DNA of 64,000 nt from Alphaproteobacteria bacterium (GTDB taxonomy: Bacteria > Pseudomonadota > Alphaproteobacteria > Micropepsales > Micropepsaceae). The notes under the pieces were generated by a model. It ran no database searches and had not been told where the DNA came from. It saw only the letters and a program-made list of their open reading frames with translations. Each line of letters begins with the position of its first letter. The stretch's first letter is position 1. The stretch covers positions 62,001 through 126,000 of the forward strand of contig JACADY010000061.1 of NCBI GenBank assembly GCA_013389115.1. Reading direction: 5' to 3'. Positions 11,083 through 18,288 of this stretch are shown here, in pieces. Made by a program: the position numbers and the translations under genes.

Positions 11083-11688
11083 TCAGGCCTTCACCTCTTT
11101 GAGGGTCGTCGCGCCGCCCAGCGGTTCTGATGAGAAGCGGCCATTCGCCGGGCCGGGCTTAGGCGCGCGGCCCGCCTTTAGATCATCGAGCAGGCGCTCG
11201 GTCGCGGGGCCGTCAAGATCTTCATAGAAATCCTTGCCAATCTGCACGACAGGCGCGTTCACGCAGGCGCCGAGACACTCAACCTCCATCCAGCTCCACA
11301 GTCCCTCGCCGTAAACGGTCTGTGGCTTGGGGCCGATATGCTTCTTGCAGGCATCGAGGATCTCGTCCGAGCCGCGCAGCATGCAGGGTGTCGTCGTGCA
11401 GACCTGGATCAGGTGCCGGCCCACAGGCGCCAAGTTAAACATCGTATAGAAGGTCGCGATCTCGTAGACGCGGATATAGGAAAGGCCGAGCATGTCGCCC
11501 AGATAGCGCAGCATAGGCTCGGTCACATATCCGCCCTGCTGCTCTTGCGCGCGCCAGAGCAACGGCACTATGGCGGAGGCCTGGCGCCCATCTGGATATT
11601 TCGCGATCCGGTCCTTGGCCCAGGCGAGGTTCTCGGCCGTGAAGGCGAAGGTCGCGGGCTGATCGGGGGCAAGACGGCGGGTGCTCAT
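11083..11688 (-). CDS. nuoE: NADH-quinone oxidoreductase subunit E (2Fe-2S thioredoxin-like)
   Basis: Thioredoxin-fold subunit of the NADH module that carries cluster N1a, 201 aa. The four ligands are visible as the pair in VCTTTPC and the pair in ECLGACVNAP. The C-terminal 30 residues are a proline/glycine-rich tail of the sort common in alphaproteobacterial NuoE. The start is ATG at 11688 (MSTRRLAPDQPATF), 4 bp after an NTF2-like gene. Confidence 0.95.
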   Translation of the reverse strand: MSTRRLAPDQPATFAFTAENLAWAKDRIAKYPDGRQASAIVPLLWRAQEQQGGYVTEPMLRYLGDMLGLSYIRVYEIATFYTMFNLAPVGRHLIQVCTTTPCMLRGSDEILDACKKHIGPKPQTVYGEGLWSWMEVECLGACVNAPVVQIGKDFYEDLDGPATERLLDDLKAGRAPKPGPANGRFSSEPLGGATTLKEVKA

Positions 11689-11692
11689 GCTC

Positions 11693-12034
11693 TCAAGCCT
11701 TCACGAATTCGCAGCGGGCAATCTTGCCGCCCGCAATGGTGTAGATGGCCGCGACATAAAAGGGGACCGCATCGGGCGCGCGGCGGACCTCCTCATGGTC
11801 GATGACGGTGTTGCCAAGGATGATGCGGCCGAGGAGTACGACCTGATTGCCGGGGAATTCGGCGAATACCTTGGCATAACGGTCACGCAGAGCCGCAAGC
11901 CCTTGGCAGTTCTCCGTGCCGCGATAGTCGGCGATGACGACATCGTCGGCGTAGTAGGCACAGAATCGGTCGAGATTCTGCACGTTGTAGGCGTCGAGCT
12001 GGCCTTGGGCGATCTGTCCGGCGGTTAGCGCCAT
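11693..12034 (-). CDS. NTF2-like / SnoaL-type small protein inside the nuo operon
   Basis: A 113-aa protein that reads as a single NTF2-like alpha+beta cone, as in ketosteroid isomerase and SnoaL-like proteins. It begins with the helix QIAQGQLDAYNVQNLDRFC, followed by YADDVVIADYRG, and ends in the sheet YTIAGGKIARCEFV. Its ATG overlaps the nuoD TAA by one base and nuoE follows after 4 bp, so it belongs to the complex I transcript. The family holds enzymes, binding proteins and scaffolds, and no substrate can be named. Confidence 0.82.
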   Translation of the reverse strand: MALTAGQIAQGQLDAYNVQNLDRFCAYYADDVVIADYRGTENCQGLAALRDRYAKVFAEFPGNQVVLLGRIILGNTVIDHEEVRRAPDAVPFYVAAIYTIAGGKIARCEFVKA

Positions 12035-13212
12035 TACCGGTCCACCTCTCCGAACACGATGTCGAGCGAACCCAGAATCGCCGAGACGTCAGCCAGCATG
12101 TGGCCCCGGCAGAGGAAGTCCATCGCCTGCAAGTGCGCAAATCCGGGCGCGCGGATCTTGCAGCGATAGGGCCTGTTGGTGCCGTCGGCGACGAGATAGA
12201 CGCCAAACTCTCCCTTGGGCGCTTCGACCGCCGCATAAACCTCGCCAGAAGGCACGTGATAGCCTTCGGTATAAAGCTTGAAGTGGTGGATGAGCGCTTC
12301 CATCGAACGCTTCATGTCGCCGCGCTTTGGCGGGACGATCTTGTTGTCGGTCACGGAAACGGGGCCGCCCGGCATCTTCTCGATGCACTGGCGCATGATC
12401 TTGTTGGCCTGGCGCATCTCTTCCATGCGGATGAGATAGCGGTCGTAATTGTCGCCGTTCTTGCCGACCGGGATGTCGAATTCGAGCTCGTTATAGCATT
12501 CGTAAGGCTGGGCCCGGCGCAGGTCCCAGGCCATGCCAGAGCCGCGCACCATGACGCCGGAGAAGCCCCAGGCCTGTGCATCCTCGGCCGAGACGACACC
12601 GATATCGACGTTGCGCTGCTTGAAGATGCGATTGCCGGTCAGCAGGGCGTCAATATCATCGAGGGCCTTTGGGAAGGTCTCGGTAAAGGCATAAATATCA
12701 TCGAGCAGGTCCTGCGGCAGGTCCTGATGCACGCCGCCCGGGCGCACATAGGCCGCGTGCATGCGGCTGCCGCTTGCGCGCTCATAGAAGATCATCAGCT
12801 TTTCGCGCTCTTCAAAGCCCCAAACGGGTGGGGTCAGCGCGCCGACATCCAAGGCTTGCGTCGTCACGTTCAGCATATGCGAGAGAATGCGGCCGATTTC
12901 GCTATAGAGGACGCGGATGTACTGACCCCGGGGCGGCACGTTCAGGCCCAGGAGGCGCTCAACGGCGAGCGCGAAGGCGTGCTCCTGGTTCATGGGGGCG
13001 ACATAGTCCAGGCGATCGAAATAGGGCACGGCCTGGAGATAGGTCTTGGCCTCGATCAGCTTTTCGGTGCCGCGATGAAGCAGGCCGATATGGGGGTCGA
13101 CACGCTCGACCACCTCACCGTCGAGTTCCAGAACCAAGCGCAAAACGCCATGCGCGGCAGGATGCTGCGGGCCGAAATTGATGTTGAAGCTGCGGGACTT
13201 TTCTTGCGACAT
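12034..13212 (-). CDS. nuoD: NADH-quinone oxidoreductase subunit D
   Basis: Quinone-site subunit of complex I, related to the large subunit of NiFe hydrogenases, 392 aa. The N-terminal loop [17 protein letters not shown] includes the conserved quinone-binding histidine, and [16 protein letters not shown] and the C-terminal [21 protein letters not shown] are diagnostic. It is separate from nuoC, as in most alphaproteobacteria. A GFA-family gene lies 9 bp upstream and an NTF2-like gene overlaps its stop. Confidence 0.97.
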   Translation of the reverse strand: MSQEKSRSFNINFGPQHPAAHGVLRLVLELDGEVVERVDPHIGLLHRGTEKLIEAKTYLQAVPYFDRLDYVAPMNQEHAFALAVERLLGLNVPPRGQYIRVLYSEIGRILSHMLNVTTQALDVGALTPPVWGFEEREKLMIFYERASGSRMHAAYVRPGGVHQDLPQDLLDDIYAFTETFPKALDDIDALLTGNRIFKQRNVDIGVVSAEDAQAWGFSGVMVRGSGMAWDLRRAQPYECYNELEFDIPVGKNGDNYDRYLIRMEEMRQANKIMRQCIEKMPGGPVSVTDNKIVPPKRGDMKRSMEALIHHFKLYTEGYHVPSGEVYAAVEAPKGEFGVYLVADGTNRPYRCKIRAPGFAHLQAMDFLCRGHMLADVSAILGSLDIVFGEVDR

Positions 13213-13221
13213 CGCGGCGCG

Positions 13222-13650
13222 CTACTCCGATTGCTTGCTGAATGCGGCCAAGACTTCCGCGCCGGTCATGCGCTTGCGTTCGCCCGCGAAGGCGTAGTTC
13301 GCGGGCTTCTCATCGACAAAAATCTCAGTCGTGAATTCGAAGATTCCCGGATCATCGAAGGCCTGGGCCGAGACGCCTGTAAAGCTGCCATCGCGCATAC
13401 GCCAAAAGAGCGTTGAGCCGCAAACGGAACAAAAGCAGCGCTCCGCCCAATCGGAAGAGCCATAGACGCCAAGCTTGGCGCCGTCGGCGATCTTCAGCGA
13501 TGTGCCGACATCGACTGCGAAAAGTGGTCCAGCCGACCAGCGCCGGCACATGGAACAATGGCAGCTGTCCATGTGAAGCGCCCGCGGCTCAGCGGTGAAG
13601 GTTACAGCTCCGCACAGGCATCGACCGCTCAGTGTCTTACCGCTCGTCAT
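13222..13650 (-). CDS. GFA / CENP-V-type zinc-binding protein inside the nuo operon
   Basis: A 142-aa member of the GFA (glutathione-dependent formaldehyde-activating, CENP-V/GFA) fold. Zinc-ligand cysteines appear as GRCLCGAV near residue 10, [10 protein letters not shown] near residue 30, and [12 protein letters not shown] near residue 75. The start ATG overlaps the nuoC stop by 4 bp and nuoD begins 9 bp later, so it is embedded in the nuo operon. Most family members are not shown to act on formaldehyde, so the substrate is unknown. Confidence 0.88.
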   Translation of the reverse strand: MTSGKTLSGRCLCGAVTFTAEPRALHMDSCHCSMCRRWSAGPLFAVDVGTSLKIADGAKLGVYGSSDWAERCFCSVCGSTLFWRMRDGSFTGVSAQAFDDPGIFEFTTEIFVDEKPANYAFAGERKRMTGAEVLAAFSKQSE

Positions 13651-14273
13651 TTGCCCTCCTTGGCCTTGCCGGCCTTTTCATCGCCGGGAAGCACGTATTT
13701 CGCGCCCTCCCAGGGAGACATGAAGTCAAAGCTGCGGAATTCTTGCATCAGTTTCACGGGTTCATAGACGACGCGCTTCTGCTCGTCGTCATAGCGCACC
13801 TCCACAAAGCCCGTAAGCGGGAAGTCCTTGCGCAGTGGATAGCCGGAGAAACCGTAATCGGTGAGGATGCGGCGCAGGTCGGGATGACCTGAAAACACGA
13901 TGCCGTAAAGGTCGAAGGCTTCACGCTCGAACCAGTTCGCCGCAGGAAAGAGATCGCAGCAAGAGGGAACGGGCGTTTCCTCATCGGTTTGAACCTTTAT
14001 CCGGATACGCTGGTTCTGGCGCATCGATAGCAGGTGATAGACAGCGTCAAAGCGACGCGCGCGCTCTGGATAGTCCGCGCCGCAAATGTCAATCAGCGTC
14101 GTGAACTGGCAGAGCGGCTCATCGCGCAAGGTGCGCAAGACCTTCAGGATGTCGGCAGGCGCCACCTCCAGCGTCAGGTCTCCCACCGCCACATGCACGG
14201 CGTTGACCTCTTTGGGCAGGAGCCCCGTCACGTGATCGGCGAGTTCGCGCAAGGCCTCATCGGTCATGGTCAT
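13647..14273 (-). CDS. nuoC: NADH-quinone oxidoreductase subunit C
   Basis: Hydrophilic connecting subunit of complex I (30-kDa subunit), 208 aa. The family core is clear: [29 protein letters not shown] near residue 117, followed by [10 protein letters not shown]. The start is ATG at 14273, 6 bp after nuoB. Its last codons overlap the start of the GFA gene by 4 bp. Confidence 0.96.
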   Translation of the reverse strand: MTMTDEALRELADHVTGLLPKEVNAVHVAVGDLTLEVAPADILKVLRTLRDEPLCQFTTLIDICGADYPERARRFDAVYHLLSMRQNQRIRIKVQTDEETPVPSCCDLFPAANWFEREAFDLYGIVFSGHPDLRRILTDYGFSGYPLRKDFPLTGFVEVRYDDEQKRVVYEPVKLMQEFRSFDFMSPWEGAKYVLPGDEKAGKAKEGK

Positions 14274-14279
14274 GTCGCC

Positions 14280-14843
14280 TCAACGCTCGATGTTGCCGGT
14301 CCGGCGGATTTTCTTTTGAAGCTGCATCACGCCGTAAACGAGACCCTCCGCCGTCGGCGGGCAGCCGGGCACATAGATGTCAACCGGAACGATGCGGTCG
14401 CAGCCCCGCACGACCGAATAGGAATAGTGATAATAGCCGCCGCCATTGGCGCAGGAGCCCATCGAAATCACATAACGCGGCTCGGGCATCTGGTCATAGA
14501 CCTTGCGCAGGGCCGGTGCCATCTTGTTCGTCAACGTGCCTGCAACGATCATCACATCGGACTGACGCGGGCTGCCACGCGGGGCGAATCCAAAGCGCTC
14601 CAGGTCATAGCGCGGCATGGAGGCCTGCATCATCTCAACCGCGCAGCAGGCAAGGCCAAAGGTCATCCAGTGCAAAGAGCCGGTTCTGGCCCAATTTATG
14701 ACGTCGTCGAGAGCGGCAACCAGAAATCCCTTGTTGGCCAGTTCACCCTGCAGCGCATCGAACATCAGATCATCAGGGCCGGGCTTGTGGCCGCCCTCAA
14801 CGCCCGATCGCGCGCCCGCGCCCGCCGGTACGATCACTCCCAT
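14280..14843 (-). CDS. nuoB: NADH-quinone oxidoreductase subunit B (N2 cluster)
   Basis: Carries the terminal 4Fe-4S cluster N2 that reduces quinone, about 187 aa. The adjacent cysteines in [13 protein letters not shown], the cysteine in [16 protein letters not shown], and [11 protein letters not shown] supply the cluster ligands. The frame is open to 14864, but the ATG at 14843 (MGVIVPAG) has the ribosome binding site GAAGGGAG about 8 bp upstream and overlaps the nuoA stop, so it is preferred. Confidence 0.95.
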   Translation of the reverse strand: MGVIVPAGAGARSGVEGGHKPGPDDLMFDALQGELANKGFLVAALDDVINWARTGSLHWMTFGLACCAVEMMQASMPRYDLERFGFAPRGSPRQSDVMIVAGTLTNKMAPALRKVYDQMPEPRYVISMGSCANGGGYYHYSYSVVRGCDRIVPVDIYVPGCPPTAEGLVYGVMQLQKKIRRTGNIER

Positions 14844-15199
14844 TCGAGCGCTCCCTTCTTCCACTCATAGATGAAGCCGACCGTAAGGACGGCGAGGAAG
14901 GCCAGCATGGAGAAGAAACCGGCCACGCCCGTTTCCTTCAAGGTAATCGCCCAAGGAAAGAGGAATGCGACCTCAAGGTCGAAAATGATGAAGAGGATGG
15001 CGACCAGATAGAAGCGCACGTCAAACTTCATGCGCGCATCGTCGAATGCGTTGAACCCGCATTCATAGGCCGAGAGCTTCTCCGGATCGGGCTTTTGCGG
15101 CGCGATCACAAAGGGCACGATGGTCAGCACGATGGAGAGCCCGAGCGCCAATCCGATGAACAGCAGAATGGGCAGGTACTCGATCAGAAGATTTTCCAT
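14834..15199 (-). CDS. nuoA: NADH-quinone oxidoreductase subunit A
   Basis: First gene of the complex I operon, 121 aa with three predicted helices. The conserved loop [21 protein letters not shown] and the acidic helix [14 protein letters not shown] identify it. The start is ATG at 15199, and its 3' end overlaps the nuoB start by 10 bp. The 251-bp region upstream to tRNA-Asp probably holds the operon promoter. Confidence 0.96.
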   Translation of the reverse strand: MENLLIEYLPILLFIGLALGLSIVLTIVPFVIAPQKPDPEKLSAYECGFNAFDDARMKFDVRFYLVAILFIIFDLEVAFLFPWAITLKETGVAGFFSMLAFLAVLTVGFIYEWKKGALEWE

Positions 15200-15321
15200 G
15201 CCCCTCGATCCTTAAGGTCATGAGGAAATGCACAGGCCTTGGGTTGGCCCTCGTCTTTATTGAGCCGGTTCTTTTGGTGCCGGGGTCCTTGCGCGGCTGC
15301 ACGCCCCGTTTGCCGCGGCGC

Positions 15322-15349
15322 AGTATAGTCAGCGAAGGCCCTGACACAA
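15322..15349 (-). promoter_or_regulatory. Candidate sigma-70 promoter for the nuo operon
   Basis: On the minus strand the region reads TTGTGT (15349-15344), a 16-bp spacer, then TATACT (15327-15322), about 120 bp upstream of the nuoA ATG. The boxes are close to housekeeping consensus. The assignment rests on sequence pattern only. Co-transcription from the upstream tRNA-Asp gene is an alternative. Confidence 0.4.
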
Positions 15350-15450
15350 TTGCGATATAGCGCGCGATTCGCGGAAAAGCCCATGGGGGACGCGTCAAAT
15401 ATCCACCCCTTTGTGAAAAGGGCATTCAATCCTCAAAAATTGGGTGGAAA

Positions 15451-15527
15451 TGGCGGGAGCGACGGGGCTCGAACCCGCGACCTTCGGCGTGACAGGCCGA
15501 CACTCTAACCAACTGAGCTACGCCCCC
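15451..15527 (-). tRNA. tRNA-Asp (GTC)
   Basis: A 77-nt cloverleaf. The acceptor arm GGGGGCG pairs with CGCTCCC with one G-T pair; the D-arm reads TAGCTCAGTTGGTTAG; the anticodon loop CCTGTCACG gives anticodon GTC; the T-loop contains GGTTCGAGCC. The CCA end is encoded (15453-15451). It lies upstream of nuoA on the same strand. Confidence 0.96.
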
Positions 15528-15624
15528 GCTCGGGCGAGCGGTTCGTGTAAGACTTTGCCCCAGGGGTGTCAAGCAAGGCTATAGTGTGTTCAGGGCTGAT
15601 TTTTCACGGATGGAGGCCTCTGCC

Positions 15625-16005
15625 ATGTCCCGGTTCGATCCCCGCATCCTCGGCGACAGCGATCCTGGCCGACACATCGATGCCCTGTTCGGCAAGGGTG
15701 CCCTTGCCCAGCGGCCGCTCTTTGATCTCATCCTTGCCTACACGGCCAGCCTGCCGCAGACCCGAACCGAGCCGGGTGAGGGCCATGTGCTCTTTTCGAG
15801 GGGTGCGACGTTTGCCGCGATCCGTCCCACGCCCGAAGGCGTGACGCTTGCCCTGGCGCTCAACGAAGCGGCGGGGGGCGGACGGCTCAGGCGGCTTCGT
15901 GCGCTAGTCGGCGGGCTCAGCCTTGGCATGACCTTGACCGGCACCAGCGCCTTTGATTCCGCGACAAAGGCACTCCTCAAGAGGGCCTGGGAAGCGGCCA
16001 GTTAG
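15625..16005 (+). CDS. Small protein resembling DUF5655
   Basis: A 126-aa cytoplasmic protein. The central stretch FDLILAYTASLP...FSRGATFAAIRPTPEGVTLALAL and the C-terminal FDSATKALLKRAWEAAS resemble DUF5655-type domains, which occur alone or in DUF4287 proteins and have no known biochemical role. The ATG at 15625 is preferred to earlier in-frame ATGs because GGAGG lies 8 bp upstream. It is convergent with the SRPBCC gene, and their ends overlap by 4 bp. Confidence 0.6.
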   Translation: MSRFDPRILGDSDPGRHIDALFGKGALAQRPLFDLILAYTASLPQTRTEPGEGHVLFSRGATFAAIRPTPEGVTLALALNEAAGGGRLRRLRALVGGLSLGMTLTGTSAFDSATKALLKRAWEAAS

Positions 16006-16523
16006 CCCTTTGTGCGCGCCAAATAGCGCTTGAACTGCGCGCCGATGACGCCATCGACGGCGGCGGGCCATTTGGCGAAGCCGTCTGGGTCAAAGCCGCC
16101 CGCGCTATAGGTCAGCGTGATTTTGGTGCCAGCGCCTTCGGGTGTGAAGGTGGCCATCATCGTGCCCGTTACGCCCATGAAATGAAGCGGCCCCAAGCCG
16201 CCTTCGAGCACAATCAGGCTGCCCGGCTCGGCGTGGATGACATCCATATGGCGCACAAAGCCGCCATGGGGCAGCGTCTCGCACCAGCAGCCGCCGGGAA
16301 CGGGTTCGAGCGTGAAGTTCTCAGCCTTGCCCGAGAATGTGTGGTCATCGCTCCACCAGGCGCCGATGTCGAGGAACTGCACATAGGCCTCGGCGGGGCT
16401 GAGCGGCACCGTACCCTCATAGGCGACTGAAAAGCCGCTCTGCGATTGTGCCGTGATCTTGGCCTCTGCCCCCGCCGCGGCCAGCGTCAGCGCGGCGGCC
16501 ATGGCGATACTCATGCGAAACAT
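16002..16523 (-). CDS. Exported SRPBCC-family protein
   Basis: A 173-aa protein with a signal peptide (MFRMSIAMAAALTLAAAGAEA) followed by an SRPBCC/START-like fold. Typical elements are VPLSPAEAYVQFLDIGAWW, the glycine-rich turn of the middle strands, and the C-terminal helix VDGVIGAQFKRYLA. The start at 16523 follows a strong GGGAGGGGA and gives the signal peptide directly. SRPBCC domains bind hydrophobic ligands, but the ligand here is unknown. It is monocistronic between two tRNA genes. Confidence 0.75.
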   Translation of the reverse strand: MFRMSIAMAAALTLAAAGAEAKITAQSQSGFSVAYEGTVPLSPAEAYVQFLDIGAWWSDDHTFSGKAENFTLEPVPGGCWCETLPHGGFVRHMDVIHAEPGSLIVLEGGLGPLHFMGVTGTMMATFTPEGAGTKITLTYSAGGFDPDGFAKWPAAVDGVIGAQFKRYLARTKG

Positions 16524-16580
16524 GGGTCCCCTCCCCGTTCGGAAGTGGCATTGGGAGCATGGGCGGGGGTGCGTGGCAAG

Positions 16581-16656
16581 TGGTGGGCGGTGACGGACTC
16601 GAACCGCCGACATCCTCGGTGTAAACGAGGCGCTCTACCAACTGAGCTAACCGCCC
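16581..16656 (-). tRNA. tRNA-Val (TAC)
   Basis: A 76-nt cloverleaf. The acceptor GGGCGGT pairs with ACCGCCC, the D-arm reads TAGCTCAGTTGGTAGAG, the anticodon stem-loop CTCGTTTACACCGAG gives anticodon TAC, and the T-loop is GGTTCGAGTCC. The CCA end is encoded at 16583-16581. Confidence 0.96.
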
Positions 16657-16770
16657 TCTCCCGCCGGCGAGGTTAATCAACCGCCGCGCAAAAGGGAACG
16701 CGTGGTACCAGCGGCCCACCCCCTGGCGCAAGGCCCCAATCCCCAAGAGGGCGAGGCAGCGCGCGCGAGG

Positions 16771-17235
16771 CTATTCCTTGCGGGTGCGGGCAAAGGCGTA
16801 GGCCTTCCCGTTCCAGGCCCAGACCGGATATTCAAAGCCCGGCACCCCAAGTTCAATGTCCTTGACGCCGTTCGTCATCGTTTCCTGCACCGTGACGCCA
16901 AGCGCGACGTTCTGGAAGATCACGTGCGGCTTGGCCTCCACAAAGTCGATCAACGCCGTCTCCGCCCCCGTGCCGCCATAGCAGGAGCTGCCCACAATCA
17001 CTTCCAGCACCTCGCCCACATCGCCGCCAAGGTCGAGCGCATGCTCTTCCGTCATCACGGACATGCCGCAGACATCGAGCCATTCCTGGCCCGCCTTGGT
17101 GAGGCCGATCGCAAGATAGGCAGCCTCCTTTTGCTCCGCGGTAAAGGGAAGCGGCGCCTCTGGTTCGGTGGCGGCGGCTGGCAGCGCGGCCAGGGTTGTA
17201 CCAATCAGTAACAATACCGGGGTGAAGCGAGACAT
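16771..17235 (-). CDS. Hypothetical exported protein
   Basis: A 154-aa protein with a clear signal peptide, MSRFTPVLLLIGTTLAALPA, cleaved near AAATEPEA. The mature part is short and acidic with two cysteines (DVCGMS and SSCYGG) that could form a disulfide. I do not recognise a family. It appears monocistronic, downstream of the CMD-family gene on the same strand but 93 bp apart. Confidence 0.6.
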   Translation of the reverse strand: MSRFTPVLLLIGTTLAALPAAATEPEAPLPFTAEQKEAAYLAIGLTKAGQEWLDVCGMSVMTEEHALDLGGDVGEVLEVIVGSSCYGGTGAETALIDFVEAKPHVIFQNVALGVTVQETMTNGVKDIELGVPGFEYPVWAWNGKAYAFARTRKE

Positions 17236-17328
17236 CTCTCAGACTCCGTTGATGGTGCGCGGGAGCCTAATCGGGGTTGGTGTCTAATTCGTGCCTTTGC
17301 GCGCGATCGGGCTTGTATGTCGCTGCGG

Positions 17329-17880
17329 TCACATCCGCGCTGGGAATTTGGCGCCAAAGGGCTCACCCTCAAGGCGGGCGGCGTTCGCAACGAAGCTCAC
17401 CGTGTGATAGGCCCCGCACAGCGCCAGGACCTCCAATTGCTGTTCGCGGGTGAAGTTCCTTGCGAAAGCCTCGCGCGTCGCGCCCGTCAACGTCGCCGTC
17501 TCGCTGAGCTCATCCACGAGCCTGAGCAGCAAGGCTTCGCTCTCGCTCCAGCATGGCGCCGATGGCATTTGCGTCCGCGTCGCCTCCAACTGGTTCTCGG
17601 TGAACCCCGCCGCGCGCGCGAAGGCCGCAACGTGAACGCCCCATTCATATTCGCAGTCGAGATTCGCAGTCACCCGCAGGATCACGATCTCGCGCTGACG
17701 CAAGGTGAGCGGACTTTCGTTGTCGAGCAGGTTCGGCACACCCTTCAGCAGAAATCGCTTGCTGTTGGCGAAGGTGCGAAACAGCGTCAGGAGGTAGCCG
17801 CCGCGCTGGGGATAGTTGGCGAGGATCGCCTGAATGTCTTCGGCGTAAGGGGGATTGAGGGGCGCAATCAGGTTGTGCAT
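17329..17880 (-). CDS. Carboxymuconolactone decarboxylase family protein
   Basis: A 183-aa member of the CMD/AhpD-like all-helical family. The signature is LTLRQREIVILRVTANLDCEYEWGVHV, where a Cys-x6-His arrangement replaces the CxxC seen in true AhpD. Members act as decarboxylases, peroxidase partners or uncharacterised oxidoreductases. It is transcribed divergently from an HxlR regulator 72 bp away, with two inverted-repeat operators between them, so it is very probably that regulator's target. Confidence 0.85.
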   Translation of the reverse strand: MHNLIAPLNPPYAEDIQAILANYPQRGGYLLTLFRTFANSKRFLLKGVPNLLDNESPLTLRQREIVILRVTANLDCEYEWGVHVAAFARAAGFTENQLEATRTQMPSAPCWSESEALLLRLVDELSETATLTGATREAFARNFTREQQLEVLALCGAYHTVSFVANAARLEGEPFGAKFPARM

Positions 17881-17894
17881 GACACCGTCTCCTT

Positions 17895-17911
17895 GCTACA
17901 TCATTTGTAGC
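17895..17911. promoter_or_regulatory. Operator 1 between CMD gene and HxlR regulator
   Basis: Perfect inverted repeat GCTACA-TCATT-TGTAGC, 15 bp from the CMD start codon. The same arms recur in operator 2, with centres 27 bp apart. It is the probable binding site of the divergent HxlR protein. Confidence 0.75.
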
Positions 17912-17921
17912 AGACGCTATT

Positions 17922-17938
17922 GCTACATATTTTGTAGC
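17922..17938. promoter_or_regulatory. Operator 2 between CMD gene and HxlR regulator
   Basis: Perfect inverted repeat GCTACA-TATTT-TGTAGC, identical arms to operator 1 and 15 bp from the HxlR start codon. The arrangement suggests autoregulation together with control of the CMD gene. Confidence 0.75.
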
Positions 17939-17952
17939 GCAAGAGACATGAG

Positions 17953-18288
17953 ATGACCGCGCAGAAAAAAAAGTCCGTGCGAGGGTCGCGCAGCGGAAGG
18001 CCGATCATGGTGCTGCTCGACGCGCTGGGTCAGCGATGGGCGCTGCGCGTGTTGTGGGAGTTGCGCGCGAAACGCCTCAGCTTCCGGTCTTTGCGCACGG
18101 CATGCGGCGAAATCTCACCGACCGTTCTCAATGTCCGGTTGCGGCACTTGCGCGATCTCGGGCTCGTCGCGCTTCATGAGGAAGGCTACGGCCTCACCCG
18201 GGAAGGCGAGGCCTTGGGCCAGCATTTCATGGCACTCGATGCCTGGGCGAATGATTGGGCGAAGGCCCGAGGCAGCGCCGGGGATTAG
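17953..18288 (+). CDS. HxlR-family winged-helix transcriptional regulator
   Basis: A 111-aa DNA-binding protein. The wHTH core is visible as LLDALGQRWALRVLWEL, then FRSLRTACGEISPTVLNVRLRHL (recognition helix) and DLGLVALHEEGYGLTREGEAL (wing). Many HxlR proteins sense aldehydes, quinones or oxidants, often through a cysteine, and one cysteine (TACGEIS) precedes the recognition helix. It is divergent from the CMD gene with twin operators between them. Its stop overlaps the convergent parE end by 4 bp. Confidence 0.87.
   Translation: MTAQKKKSVRGSRSGRPIMVLLDALGQRWALRVLWELRAKRLSFRSLRTACGEISPTVLNVRLRHLRDLGLVALHEEGYGLTREGEALGQHFMALDAWANDWAKARGSAGD

Noticed and set aside
8977-13416. Plus-strand frames of about 400 codons opposite nuoG, nuoF and nuoD
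   Set aside because: Antisense artefacts of codon bias; the minus-strand genes are unambiguous.
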